Source of the DNA: Ruminococcus sp. UBA4275
GTDB lineage: Bacteria > Bacillota > Clostridia > Oscillospirales > Ruminococcaceae
Reading direction: 5' to 3'
NCBI GenBank assembly: GCA_002395085.1
Contig: DGVV01000072.1
Span: 1 to 21,915, forward strand
Length of the DNA: 21,915 nucleotides
In this document: piece by piece, positions 1-6,878 of the stretch
Layout of the letters: every line of letters starts with the position of its first letter
How positions within the stretch are numbered: the first letter of the stretch is position 1
Translations under genes and position numbers: made by a program
The notes under the pieces: generated by a model
Database searches by the model: none
What the model saw: the letters and a program-made list of their open reading frames with translations, nothing else
What the model was told of the DNA's origin: nothing

Positions 1-580
1 CGATGCCGGCAAACAGCAGAATAGAAATGCCGTTGCCGATGCCCTTGTCATTGATTCTGTTGCCCATCCAGACAACAAAGCTTGCACCGGCTGTGAAACA
101 TGCAACAATTACAATTGCTGCAAACCAGCCATATGCACCGGAAGTATACTGTACGGCATGTGCGCTGTTGCGCAGTGTCAGATAATATGCAACAGACATG
201 AAAACTGCCAGGAGCAGGGCTACATAAGCTGTAATTTTGTTCAGTACCTTCCTGCCTTCTTCGCCTTCCTCCTGTAATCGTTCAAGAGGTGGCAGCGCAT
301 AGGTCAGAAGCTGTATAATAATAGACGAGTTGATATAGGGTGTAATTGACAGTGAAAATACAGTCGCTTTTGATAATTGACCACCGGTCAGAATATTCAG
401 ATACTCCAGAAAATTGCCGTCCGTGGCGTTGGTATTCATCCATTCCTGTACTGCTGACAGTGACAGGAACGGAACTGTAATCGCACCGCCGATGCGGAAA
501 ATAATAATCATGATGAGTGTATAGATAAACTTTTTACGGATTTCCGGTACACTCCAGGCATTTTTCAGTGTCTGAAACAA
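1..580 (-). CDS. secY: Preprotein translocase subunit SecY (N-terminal 193 residues, runs off window)
   Basis: SecY is the channel-forming subunit of the SecYEG translocon in the cytoplasmic membrane; it exports unfolded proteins and inserts membrane proteins. The visible part starts MFQTLKNAWSVPEIRKK, with a first membrane helix at about residues 19-38. It contains the family motifs ITPYINSSIIIQLLT (about 98-112), EEGEEGRKVL (about 124-133) and DKGIGNGISILLFAGI at the window edge. About half of a usual ~430-residue SecY is missing because of the window boundary. The start is TTG at 580: a stop lies in frame just upstream, no ATG fits, and GAGGTGA sits eight bases before it. That binding site lies inside the end of rplO, whose stop is one base away, so the two genes are probably translationally coupled. 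Confidence 0.96.
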   Translation of the reverse strand, partial: MFQTLKNAWSVPEIRKKFIYTLIMIIIFRIGGAITVPFLSLSAVQEWMNTNATDGNFLEYLNILTGGQLSKATVFSLSITPYINSSIIIQLLTYALPPLERLQEEGEEGRKVLNKITAYVALLLAVFMSVAYYLTLRNSAHAVQYTSGAYGWFAAIVIVACFTAGASFVVWMGNRINDKGIGNGISILLFAGI

Positions 581-581
581 G

Positions 582-1022
582 TCAGATCACCTCGGCTTTC
601 CCGCCTGCCTTTTCAATCTTCTCAGACGCAGATTTTGTGAACTTTGCTGCCTTAACTGTCAGCTTCACATTCAGTTCTCCATCGCCCAGAATTTTTATGC
701 CGTCGCAAACTTTCTTCACAAGTCCGCTTGCTACCAGCAGTTCTGTGTCAACAACAGTACCTTCTGTGAATTTGTTCAGGTCGCTGACATTGACAGTTGC
801 ATAAGTTTTTGCAAAGATATTATTGAATCCTCTTTTCGGAATTCTTCTTGCAAGCGGCATCTGACCGCCTTCAAAACCGATTCTGACGCCGCCGCCGGAA
901 CGTGCATTCTGACCCTTGTGGCCCTTGCCTGCGGTCTTGCCGTTGCCGGAACCATGACCTCTGCCGATCCGCTTAACCGGACGGTTGGAATCAGCAGCCG
1001 GAGTTAATTCATGAAGCTTCAA
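582..1022 (-). CDS. rplO: 50S ribosomal protein L15
   Basis: L15 is a late-binding large-subunit protein with a globular C-terminal domain and a basic N-terminal extension that threads through 23S rRNA. The 146-residue product is the usual length. Its first 60 residues have the family's glycine/basic pattern (RIGRGHGSGNGKTAGKGHKG, then RSGGGVRIGFEGGQMPLARR). The start is TTG, supported by GGGAGGTG seven bases upstream and by MKLHEL, the usual family N-terminus. It lies 21 nt after rpmD and one base before secY, the normal order at the end of the spc cluster. Confidence 0.97.
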   Translation of the reverse strand: MKLHELTPAADSNRPVKRIGRGHGSGNGKTAGKGHKGQNARSGGGVRIGFEGGQMPLARRIPKRGFNNIFAKTYATVNVSDLNKFTEGTVVDTELLVASGLVKKVCDGIKILGDGELNVKLTVKAAKFTKSASEKIEKAGGKAEVI

Positions 1023-1043
1023 TGGTTTGCACCTCCCTGCCGC

Positions 1044-1220
1044 TTAAGCTTCCGTCACCTTAACAAGGTGGACAATTTTGTTGATCTTGCCCTGCGTCGC
1101 CGCGTTGTCGGGCTGCACGGTTGCATCGCCGATCTTGCGGAGGCCAAGAGAATGAGCGGTAGCGATCTGGTCGGCCTTTCTGCCGATCAGGCTCTTTACA
1201 AGCTCTACTTTTTTAGCCAT
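1044..1220 (-). CDS. rpmD: 50S ribosomal protein L30
   Basis: A 58-residue small large-subunit protein, the typical L30 length. It begins MAKKVELVKSLIGRKADQI, matching the family pattern of an initial beta strand followed by a helix. The middle (HSLGLRKIGDATVQPDNAAT) carries the conserved LGLRK-x-n-xxV segment, and the end is KINKIVHLVKVTEA. The ATG is preceded by TAGGAGTGAGCTGTT, giving an acceptable ribosome binding site. Its position between rpsE and rplO is canonical. It is easy to miss because it is short and overlapped by longer antisense reading frames. Confidence 0.96.
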   Translation of the reverse strand: MAKKVELVKSLIGRKADQIATAHSLGLRKIGDATVQPDNAATQGKINKIVHLVKVTEA

Positions 1221-1244
1221 AACAGCTCACTCCTATTCGTTGGT

Positions 1245-1748
1245 TTATTTGCCGAAGATCTCAGCAGTGGTCTTGCCGCGCTTTGCAGCGACAGACTTTG
1301 CGTCAGTGCACTCGCAGAGACCCGCGATCGTCGCACGGACGACATTGCACGGATTATTGGAGCGCTGGCTCTTTGTACGGATGTCCTGAATACCTGCCAT
1401 CTCAAGGACCGCACGGACAGGACCGCCTGCGATAACACCGGTACCGGGAGCAGCAGGCATCATAAGAACTCTGCCTGCGCCGAACTTGCCGATGACCTCG
1501 TGGGGGATGGTCGTACCGCGGAGGTTGATACGGACGAGATTCTTCTTCGCATCCTCAATACCCTTGCGGATCGCATCCGGAACTTCGCCGGACTTACCGA
1601 GACCGAAACCGACAACGCCGTTGCCGTCGCCCACAACAACCAGTGCTGCGAACTTCATGATACGGCCGCCCTTAACGGTCTTGCTGACACGGTTAATGGA
1701 GACGACTCTCTCCATCAGCTCCATGTTTGTTGCATCAATGAGTGCCAA
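1245..1748 (-). CDS. rpsE: 30S ribosomal protein S5
   Basis: S5 sits near the mRNA entry side of the small subunit and contributes to decoding fidelity and helicase activity. The 167-residue protein shows the N-terminal double-stranded-RNA-binding fold: ERVVSINRVSKTVKGGR at about 13-29, then the glycine-rich loop VVGDGNGVVGFGLGKSGEVP. The C-terminal domain contains APGTGVIAGGPVRAVLE. The chosen start is TTG at 1748, because AGGAGGG lies eight bases upstream. The ATG eight codons further in would leave the binding site too far away and give an unusually short N-terminus. It lies 17 nt after rplR. Confidence 0.96.
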   Translation of the reverse strand: MALIDATNMELMERVVSINRVSKTVKGGRIMKFAALVVVGDGNGVVGFGLGKSGEVPDAIRKGIEDAKKNLVRINLRGTTIPHEVIGKFGAGRVLMMPAAPGTGVIAGGPVRAVLEMAGIQDIRTKSQRSNNPCNVVRATIAGLCECTDAKSVAAKRGKTTAEIFGK

Positions 1749-1765
1749 TCAAAGTCCCTCCTTTA

Positions 1766-2125
1766 TTAGAACTTCAGCCCGTTTTCGCGGGCGCCGTCTG
1801 CAAGCTCCTGCACTCTGCCGTGATAGAGGTAGCCGCCGCGGTCAAAGACGACCTCGGTGATACCCTTATCGGCAGCCTTCTTGGCGATGGCAGCGCCGAC
1901 GAGTTTGGCGCCTTCCTTGTTGCCGCCGTTGCCCTCGAAGCCCTTATCCTGAGAGGATGCGGCTGCGAGCGTCACGCCTGCAACATCGTCGATGAGCTGT
2001 GCGTAGATGTGCTTGGTGGAGCGGTAAACGCTCAGTCTCGGGCGCTCAGCAGTACCGGAGATCTTCGCACGGACTCTGCGATGTCTCTTGAGACGGGCTT
2101 TGTTGCTGTCAATTTTGCGTACCAT
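1766..2125 (-). CDS. rplR: 50S ribosomal protein L18
   Basis: L18 binds 5S rRNA and, with L5, joins it to the large subunit. The product is 119 residues, typical for bacteria. It has the basic N-terminal tail (MVRKIDSNKARLKRHRRVRAK), the signature GTAERPRLSVYRSTKHIYAQLIDD, and the C-terminal VVFDRGGYLYHGRVQELADGAREN. The start is ATG with a good upstream purine-rich site. It sits 16 nt after rplF and 17 nt before rpsE. Confidence 0.98.
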   Translation of the reverse strand: MVRKIDSNKARLKRHRRVRAKISGTAERPRLSVYRSTKHIYAQLIDDVAGVTLAAASSQDKGFEGNGGNKEGAKLVGAAIAKKAADKGITEVVFDRGGYLYHGRVQELADGARENGLKF

Positions 2126-2141
2126 AGCAATTCACCTCTCC

Positions 2142-2690
2142 TTACTTCTTGCCCTTGCCGGCCTTACCTTCCTTACGGATGATGTGTTCGCCGTCATAGC
2201 GGATACCCTTACCCTTGTAAGGCTCAGGCGGACGCTTCTCACGGACTTCCGCTGCAAACTGACCGACCTTCTGCTTGTCATAGCCGTTGATCACGATCGT
2301 GTTTGCATTCGGAACATCAATGGTAATGCCATCAGTTTCGGGCATAACAACCTCATGCGAGTAGCCGAGGTTCATGACCAGCTTCTTGCCGTCCTTCTTG
2401 GCACGGTAGCCGACGCCCTCGATGAGCAGCGTCTTGGAGAAGCCGGTGTTCACGCCGAAGACCATATTAGCGATCAGCGTTCTGGTGAGACCGTGCAGAG
2501 CGCGGTTCTCCTTTGAGTCGTTGGGACGGGTAACAGTGACGTTGCCGTCCTCGACCTTAACCTGCATTGCTGCATTTGCACGATACGAATTCTCGCCCTT
2601 CGGTCCCTTCACGGTGACCAGATTGGTATCGTCAACCGTAACGGTGACGCCGGCAGGAATCGCGATCGGCAGTCTTCCGATTCTAGACAT
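2142..2690 (-). CDS. rplF: 50S ribosomal protein L6
   Basis: L6 is a two-domain protein near the factor-binding centre of the large subunit. The 182-residue product begins MSRIGRLPIAIPAGVTV, a hallmark of the family. It has the first-domain segment VKGPKGE (about 29-35) and ends with the C-terminal rRNA-contact signature EVREKRPPEPYKGKGIRYDGEHI followed by a lysine-rich tail. Length and start are normal. It follows rpsH by 18 nt with AAGGAGG upstream. Confidence 0.98.
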   Translation of the reverse strand: MSRIGRLPIAIPAGVTVTVDDTNLVTVKGPKGENSYRANAAMQVKVEDGNVTVTRPNDSKENRALHGLTRTLIANMVFGVNTGFSKTLLIEGVGYRAKKDGKKLVMNLGYSHEVVMPETDGITIDVPNANTIVINGYDKQKVGQFAAEVREKRPPEPYKGKGIRYDGEHIIRKEGKAGKGKK

Positions 2691-2708
2691 GATGCGTTTC
2701 CTCCTTTA

Positions 2709-3107
2709 TTACCAGACGTATGCGAGAATCTCGCCGCCGACATTCAGCTCTCTTGCCTTCTTGTCGGTCATGATGCCCTTGGAAGTAGAGACGATAACGA
2801 TACCGAGACCCTTGCGAACCTTCGGCATATCCGCGCAGGAGCTGTAAATTCTCAGACCCGGCTTGGAGATGCGGCGCAGGCCGCTGATCACGGATGTTCT
2901 GTTCTCGTCGTACTTCAGGGTAATGCGGATGATGCCCTGCTTGCCGTCGTCAATGACCTGGAAGCTCTTGACGTAGCCTTCATCGGTCAGGATCTGGGTG
3001 ATAGCCTTTTTCACATTGGAAGCAGGGACGTCAACGGTGGCGTGCTTAGCGGTCGCAGCGTTGCGGATTCTGGTGAGCAGATCCGCAATGACATCAGAAA
3101 TTTGCAT
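2709..3107 (-). CDS. rpsH: 30S ribosomal protein S8
   Basis: S8 is a primary 16S rRNA-binding protein needed early in small-subunit assembly; in Escherichia coli it is the translational repressor of the spc operon. The 132-residue product starts MQISDVIADLLTRIRNA and contains the conserved C-terminal region GIVIVSTSKGIMTDKKAREL-x-VGGEILAYVW, which includes the STSKG RNA-binding loop. It lies 32 nt after the S14 gene. I see no obvious copy of the S8 rRNA target in the flanking gaps, so autoregulation cannot be claimed. Confidence 0.98.
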   Translation of the reverse strand: MQISDVIADLLTRIRNAATAKHATVDVPASNVKKAITQILTDEGYVKSFQVIDDGKQGIIRITLKYDENRTSVISGLRRISKPGLRIYSSCADMPKVRKGLGIVIVSTSKGIMTDKKARELNVGGEILAYVW

Positions 3108-3139
3108 ACCAAATGACCTCCTTCAATTTCTACGGGGTA

Positions 3140-3325
3140 TTACCAGCTTGCCTTCTTGACACCCGGAATCTGGCCGTCGTGCGCAAGCTCTCTGAAGCAG
3201 ATTCTGCAAATGCCGTACTTTCTGAGGTAAGCGTGCGGTCTGCCGCAGATCTTGCATCTGTTGTAAGCACGCGTCGAGTACTTCGGTGCTTTCTGCTGCT
3301 TCAGGATCATAGATTTCTTTGCCAT
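3140..3325 (-). CDS. rpsZ: 30S ribosomal protein S14, zinc-binding type
   Basis: The short, zinc-containing form of S14 found in many Firmicutes. The 61-residue protein carries two CxxC pairs (Cys24, Cys27, Cys40, Cys43) that form a zinc ribbon, then the conserved CFRELAHDGQIPGVKKASW end that contacts 16S rRNA in the head of the small subunit. The zinc-free paralogue (about 89 residues), often induced at low zinc, is not in this window. The gene lies between rplE and rpsH as in the canonical spc order. Confidence 0.98.
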   Translation of the reverse strand: MAKKSMILKQQKAPKYSTRAYNRCKICGRPHAYLRKYGICRICFRELAHDGQIPGVKKASW

Positions 3326-3339
3326 ATATGCCTCCTACG

Positions 3340-3879
3340 TCACTTAGCGAACGGAGCACCGAGCAGCGTCAGCAGCTCTTTGGCCTCTTCGTCGGTGGTC
3401 GCGGTGGTGATGAAGTTGATGTCCATGCCGCGGACCTTGTCGATCTTATCGTACTCAATCTCCGGGAAGATGAGCTGTTCCTTGATACCGGTAGAGTAGT
3501 TGCCCTTGCCGTCGAAGGAGTTGGGGTTGATGCCGCGGAAGTCACGAACACGCGGGAAAGCAACGTTAAAGAGCTTGTCAACGAAATCCCACATCTTCTC
3601 GCCTCTCAGCGTCACCTTGACGCCGATCGGCATACCCTCACGGAGCTTGAAGTTTGCGACGGACTTCTTTGCGCGGCAGATAACCGGACGCTGACCGGTG
3701 ATCAGGGAAAGATCGCCCATGATTGCGTCGATTGCCTTCGCGTTATCCTTTGCCTCGCCTGCGCCGACATTGACAACAACCTTGTCAAGGCGCGGGATCT
3801 GCATCACATTCTTGTAGCCGAACTTGCTCATCAGTGCCGGAGCAACGGTGCCGGCATAGTATTCTCTCAGTCTTGCCAT
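3340..3879 (-). CDS. rplE: 50S ribosomal protein L5
   Basis: L5 binds 5S rRNA in the central protuberance and contacts the P-site tRNA. The 179-residue product has standard family length and start (MARLREYYAGTVAPALMSKFGY), the segment NVGAGEAKDNAKAIDAIMGDL, and the signature GMPIGVKVTLRGEKMWDFVDKL. It ends in DEEAKELLTLLGAPFAK. It starts 12 nt after rplX and lies 14 nt before the S14 gene. Confidence 0.98.
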   Translation of the reverse strand: MARLREYYAGTVAPALMSKFGYKNVMQIPRLDKVVVNVGAGEAKDNAKAIDAIMGDLSLITGQRPVICRAKKSVANFKLREGMPIGVKVTLRGEKMWDFVDKLFNVAFPRVRDFRGINPNSFDGKGNYSTGIKEQLIFPEIEYDKIDKVRGMDINFITTATTDEEAKELLTLLGAPFAK

Positions 3880-3891
3880 TACTGTTCTCCT

Positions 3892-4251
3892 TTACTCAAA
3901 CTGAGCGCCGCACTTCTTGCAGACGCGAAGCTTCTTCTTATCCTTGCCCTCGCCGGTGATGACATGGCCGACTCTGGTAGGCTTGCCGCACTTGGGGCAG
4001 ATGAGCTGCACCTTGCAGGCATAGATCGGGGACTCAGCCTTGACGATACCGCCCTGCTGACCAACGCGGGTGGGCTTCACATGCTTGGTGATCATGTTGA
4101 TGCCCTCGACAATGACCTTGCCCTCTTTCGGGCTGACCTCAAGCACCTTACCGGTCTTGATGGTCTTCTTCTCGATGTCGGTGTACTTATCAGCGGGGTC
4201 ACCGACGAGCAGGCGAACGGTATCGCCCTTCTTAACATGAACGTTACTCAT
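3892..4251 (-). CDS. rplX: 50S ribosomal protein L24 (with a loop insertion and zinc-ribbon cysteines)
   Basis: L24 starts assembly of the large subunit by binding the 5' domain of 23S rRNA. The protein begins MSNVHVKKGDTVRLLVG and has the KOW core resuming at TGKVLEVSPKEGKVIVEG. At 119 residues it is longer than the ~103 common in Firmicutes. The extra length is partly an insertion at about residues 17-32 (GDPADKYTDIEKKTIK) where relatives have a short G-K-D-K-G-K turn. Two CxxC pairs (Cys85/Cys88 and Cys111/Cys114) near the end look like an intact zinc ribbon. It lies between rplN and rplE with a TAGCACC-type short gap. Confidence 0.96.
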   Translation of the reverse strand: MSNVHVKKGDTVRLLVGDPADKYTDIEKKTIKTGKVLEVSPKEGKVIVEGINMITKHVKPTRVGQQGGIVKAESPIYACKVQLICPKCGKPTRVGHVITGEGKDKKKLRVCKKCGAQFE

Positions 4252-4266
4252 CGTAGCACCTCCGGA

Positions 4267-4635
4267 TCAAAGCACTTCCGGTGCGAGGGAGAGGATCTTG
4301 ACATAGTCATGCTCTCTCAGCTCTCTTGCGACCGGTCCAAAAATACGGGTACCCTTCGGGGTCTTGTCATCCTTAATGATAACAGCAGCGTTCTCATCGA
4401 AGCGGATGTAGGTTCCGTCATCTCTGCGAAGGCCCTTCGCGGAGCGAACGATGACCGCCTTCACAACGTCGCCCTTCTTCACAACGCCGCCGGGTGTTGC
4501 TTTCTTAACGGATGCGACAACGACATCACCGATATTCGCATAGCGTCTGCGGGTGCCGCCCAGCACACGGATGCACATAAGCTCCTTTGCGCCGGTATTG
4601 TCTGCAACCTTTAAGTAAGACTGCATCTGAATCAC
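4267..4635 (-). CDS. rplN: 50S ribosomal protein L14
   Basis: L14 is a compact beta-barrel protein at the subunit interface, forming bridge B8 and contacting the silencing factor RsfS. The 122-residue product has family-typical length and shows MIQMQSYLKVADNTGAKELM at the start. The family signature region is GDVVVASVKKATPGGVVKKGDVVKAVIVR, and it ends FGPVARELREHDYVKILSLAPEVL. The start codon is GTG, eight bases after AGGAGG. It is preceded by an unusually long 94-nt gap after rpsQ that contains a stem-loop. Confidence 0.98.
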   Translation of the reverse strand: MIQMQSYLKVADNTGAKELMCIRVLGGTRRRYANIGDVVVASVKKATPGGVVKKGDVVKAVIVRSAKGLRRDDGTYIRFDENAAVIIKDDKTPKGTRIFGPVARELREHDYVKILSLAPEVL

Positions 4636-4663
4636 AGCAGGTTCCTCCTATCTGTATTGCGTC

Positions 4664-4704
4664 TTCCGCACCGCACGGTTTCCGGCCGTGGGGCATTTGC
4701 GGAA
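4664..4704 (-). promoter_or_regulatory. Nested stem-loop in the rpsQ-rplN gap
   Basis: On the coding strand, TTCCGCA and TGCGGAA form an outer 7-bp stem (4698-4704 with 4664-4670). Inside it CACGG pairs with CCGTG around the loop CCGGAAA. There is no T-run after it, so it is not an intrinsic terminator. It ends 28 nt before the rplN start codon (4635) and about 15 nt before its binding site. A protein-binding leader, an RNase site or a stabilising structure are all possible. Confidence 0.5.
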
Positions 4705-4729
4705 TCAGCAGTTTCAATTTTAGCGCAAA

Positions 4730-4996
4730 TTATTTTGCCTTCTCGATGATCTCGACGACGCGCCATCTCTTATCCTTGGAAAGCGGACGGGTCTCCATCA
4801 CGAGAACGCGGTCACCGACTCTGCACTCGTTGTTCTCATCGTGTGCCTTGAGCTTCACGGTGCGCTTGACAATCTTCTTGTACAGCGGATGCTGGACATT
4901 ATCAGCGATGGCGACGACAACGGTCTTATCCATCTTGTCGCTGACAACCTTACCTGTACGGGTCTTTCTCAGGTTTCTTTCGGTAGTCTCACTCAT
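4730..4996 (-). CDS. rpsQ: 30S ribosomal protein S17
   Basis: S17 is an early-assembly OB-fold protein that binds helix 11 of 16S rRNA. The 88-residue product starts MSETTERNLRKTRTGKVVSDKMDKTVVV and contains HPLYKKIVKRTVKLKAHDENNECRVGDRVLVMETRPLSKDKRWRVVEI in family order. A longer in-frame ATG at 5059 exists, but it would overlap rpmC. The chosen ATG has AAGGAGG seven bases upstream and gives the normal family N-terminus. It lies 16 nt after rpmC. Confidence 0.98.
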   Translation of the reverse strand: MSETTERNLRKTRTGKVVSDKMDKTVVVAIADNVQHPLYKKIVKRTVKLKAHDENNECRVGDRVLVMETRPLSKDKRWRVVEIIEKAK

Positions 4997-5012
4997 GATA
5001 TGTCCTCCTTCC

Positions 5013-5213
5013 TCATGCCTTCGCCGCAGTCTGAGCGGCGCGCATGCAAGTCTTGACACGGGCGATATCCTTCTTGACCGCCTTCAGTCTGGCGGAATTC
5101 TCAAGCTGGTTCGCAGCAAGCTGGAAGCGAAGGTTGAAAAGCTCTTCCTTCAGGTTCTGGAGCTGCGCAGCCATTTCTTCGTAGCTCATTTCACGGATCT
5201 CGGAAGCCTTCAT
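5013..5213 (-). CDS. rpmC: 50S ribosomal protein L29
   Basis: L29 is a small helical-hairpin protein near the polypeptide exit tunnel that, with L23, offers a docking surface for trigger factor and SRP. The 66-residue protein begins MKASEIREMSYEEM and has the hallmark LKEELFNLRFQLAANQLEN followed by KAVKKDIARVKT. Its ATG overlaps the TGA of rplP (ATGA), which implies translational coupling. Confidence 0.98.
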   Translation of the reverse strand: MKASEIREMSYEEMAAQLQNLKEELFNLRFQLAANQLENSARLKAVKKDIARVKTCMRAAQTAAKA

Positions 5214-5656
5214 GCCTGTGCACCTCCATCCTGCTCAGCCTTGGAAACGATCTTGCACTTAACAGGCAGCTTGTGCATTGCAAGGCGAAGAGCCTCGCGC
5301 AGATCTGCCTCAGAGATCGGCTTATCCTTGTCAGCACCGATCTCGAACAGCACTCTGCCCGGTTTCACAACCGCGACCCAGTACTCAGGAGAACCCTTAC
5401 CGGAACCCATTCGGGTCTCAGCCGGCTTCTCAGTGATCGGCTTATCGGGGAAAATCTTAATCCAGACCTTACCGCCTCTCTTGATGCGGCGGGTCATTGC
5501 GATACGGGCAGCCTCGATCTGATTGGAGGTGATCCAGGACGGCTCAAGTGCCACCAGACCGAAATCGCCGTAAACGACGCGGTTGCCGCGGTATGCCTTA
5601 CCGGTAAGGCGACCTCTGTGAACGCGGCGATACTTAACTCTCTTTGGAAGCAGCAT
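5210..5656 (-). CDS. rplP: 50S ribosomal protein L16
   Basis: L16 binds near the A site and peptidyl-transferase centre and helps position aminoacyl-tRNA. The 148-residue product starts MLLPKRVKYRRVHRGRLTGK, the standard start, and carries the signature RIKRGGKVWIKIFPDKPITEKPAETRMGSGKGSPEYWVAVVKPG. An in-frame upstream extension to 5824 is open but overlaps rpsC and reads as noise. AGGAGG lies eight bases before the chosen ATG. The first 23 nt overlap the last codons of rpsC in another frame, because rpsC has an extended tail. Confidence 0.97.
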   Translation of the reverse strand: MLLPKRVKYRRVHRGRLTGKAYRGNRVVYGDFGLVALEPSWITSNQIEAARIAMTRRIKRGGKVWIKIFPDKPITEKPAETRMGSGKGSPEYWVAVVKPGRVLFEIGADKDKPISEADLREALRLAMHKLPVKCKIVSKAEQDGGAQA

Positions 5657-6488
5657 TTGCGGAACCTCCTTCTCTTCTATTCTGACCCTGCGGACGGTCA
5701 CCTCTCGGTCTGCGGTCACCGTTGCCATTGAAATCGCGGCGCGGTCTGCGGTCACCGTTGTTACCGCCGTTGCGATCGTCTCTGCGGCGTCTGTTATCGC
5801 GCGGACGGTCGTTCTTTCTCTCATAGCGCTCCTTGGAAGCGGCAGCCTTTGCTGCGTCGCCCTTCAGGATTTCGCCCTTGTAGATCCAGACCTTGATACC
5901 GATACGGCCGTAGGTGGTGTTTGCCTCTGCGAAACCGTAGTCAATGTCAGCGCGGATGGTCTGCAGCGGAATCGTACCCTCGTGATAGCACTCAGAGCGA
6001 GCGATTTCAGCACCGCCGAGACGGCCGCCGCACTTAATCTTGATACCCTTCGCGCCGGACTTCATCGTTCTGCCGATGCTGCCCTTCATGGCGCGGCGGA
6101 AGGAAACACGGTTCTCAAGATCGAGAGCGATCTTCTCAGCAACGAGCTGAGCGGAGAGATCCATGTTCTTGACCTCAATGATGTTGATTGCAACGGACTT
6201 GCCGATGCGCTTCTCAACCGTTGCGCGGAGCTTGTCGATCTCCGTGCCGCCCTTGCCGATGATCAGGCCGGGCTTTGCGCAGTGGATGTGAACGCGGACC
6301 TTCTCAGGAAGGCGCTCAATCTCGACACGCGCGATACCTGCGCTGTACAGGGTCTTCTTGATGAACTCGCGCAGATTGTAATCTTCAACGAGTGTATCGC
6401 CGAAGGTCTTCTTGTTCGCGTACCATCTGGAATCCCAGTCCTTAATGATACCGACGCGAAGGCCGTGCGGATTCACTTTCTGTCCCAT
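5634..6488 (-). CDS. rpsC: 30S ribosomal protein S3 with a long disordered basic tail
   Basis: S3 lines the mRNA entry channel and has helicase activity there. Residues 1-~210 are a normal S3: start MGQKVNPHGLRVGIIKDWDSRWYA, KH domain with GLIIGKGG (about 74-81), C-terminal domain GRLGGAEIARSE and TTYGRIGIKVWIYKGEI. After about residue 224 comes a ~60-residue tail made mostly of Arg, Asp, Asn and Gly, with two related copies of GDRRPR, ending SANAASKES. Total length is 284 against roughly 215-235 in most bacteria. The tail overlaps the start of rplP by 23 nt. The stop codon and frame look intact. Confidence 0.97.
   Translation of the reverse strand: MGQKVNPHGLRVGIIKDWDSRWYANKKTFGDTLVEDYNLREFIKKTLYSAGIARVEIERLPEKVRVHIHCAKPGLIIGKGGTEIDKLRATVEKRIGKSVAINIIEVKNMDLSAQLVAEKIALDLENRVSFRRAMKGSIGRTMKSGAKGIKIKCGGRLGGAEIARSECYHEGTIPLQTIRADIDYGFAEANTTYGRIGIKVWIYKGEILKGDAAKAAASKERYERKNDRPRDNRRRRDDRNGGNNGDRRPRRDFNGNGDRRPRGDRPQGQNRREGGSANAASKES
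5706..5760 (-). repeat. 19-bp direct repeat in the rpsC tail
   Basis: The sequence CGGTCTGCGGTCACCGTTG (plus strand) occurs at 5706-5724 and again at 5742-5760. The offset is exactly 36 bp, or 12 codons. The two copies encode the two GDRRPR blocks of the S3 tail. In-frame duplication is a simple way for such a tail to have grown. Confidence 0.9.
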
Positions 6489-6492
6489 GGAT

Positions 6493-6858
6493 TCAGGCCT
6501 CCTTTTCCTTCAGAATGATCGTGATATTCGAGGTGCGCTTGTTGATGCGGAATGCTCTGCCCTGTGCGCGCGGACGGATTCTCTTGAGAATCGGACCCGG
6601 ACCGACATAGCAGGCTGCGACATACAGCGCATCCTTATTCATTGCGTGATTATTATCAGCATTCGCGATCGCGGAATTGAGGAGCTTCTTGACGATCGGG
6701 CAAGCTGCCTTCGGGGTGAGATCCAGAGCAGCCAGAGCCTTTTCAACAGGCTGGTTGCGGATCAGGTCAAGCACGATCTGCACCTTTCTGGGGGAGATGC
6801 GCTCACCGCGAAGGATCGCCTTTGCTTCCGGCTCGCCGGTGATAGAATTGATAGCCAT
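6493..6858 (-). CDS. rplV: 50S ribosomal protein L22
   Basis: L22 has a globular domain on the ribosome surface and a long hairpin that reaches the exit-tunnel constriction, where changes give macrolide resistance. The 121-residue product has ERISPRKVQIVLDLIRNQPVEKALAALD (about 19-46), LLNSAIANADNNH, and the tunnel hairpin GPILKRIRPRAQGRAFRINKRTSNITIIL. No insertion or deletion is obvious in the hairpin. It lies 20 nt after rpsS and 4 nt before rpsC. Confidence 0.98.
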   Translation of the reverse strand: MAINSITGEPEAKAILRGERISPRKVQIVLDLIRNQPVEKALAALDLTPKAACPIVKKLLNSAIANADNNHAMNKDALYVAACYVGPGPILKRIRPRAQGRAFRINKRTSNITIILKEKEA

Positions 6859-6878
6859 GCGTTATTTCCTCCTCTCGA

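Noticed and set aside
3319..4614. A 431-codon open frame on the plus strand
   Set aside because: It lies antisense to rplE, rplX and rplN, whose products are unmistakable. No ribosome binding site or family features. It is a codon-bias shadow of GC-rich genes.
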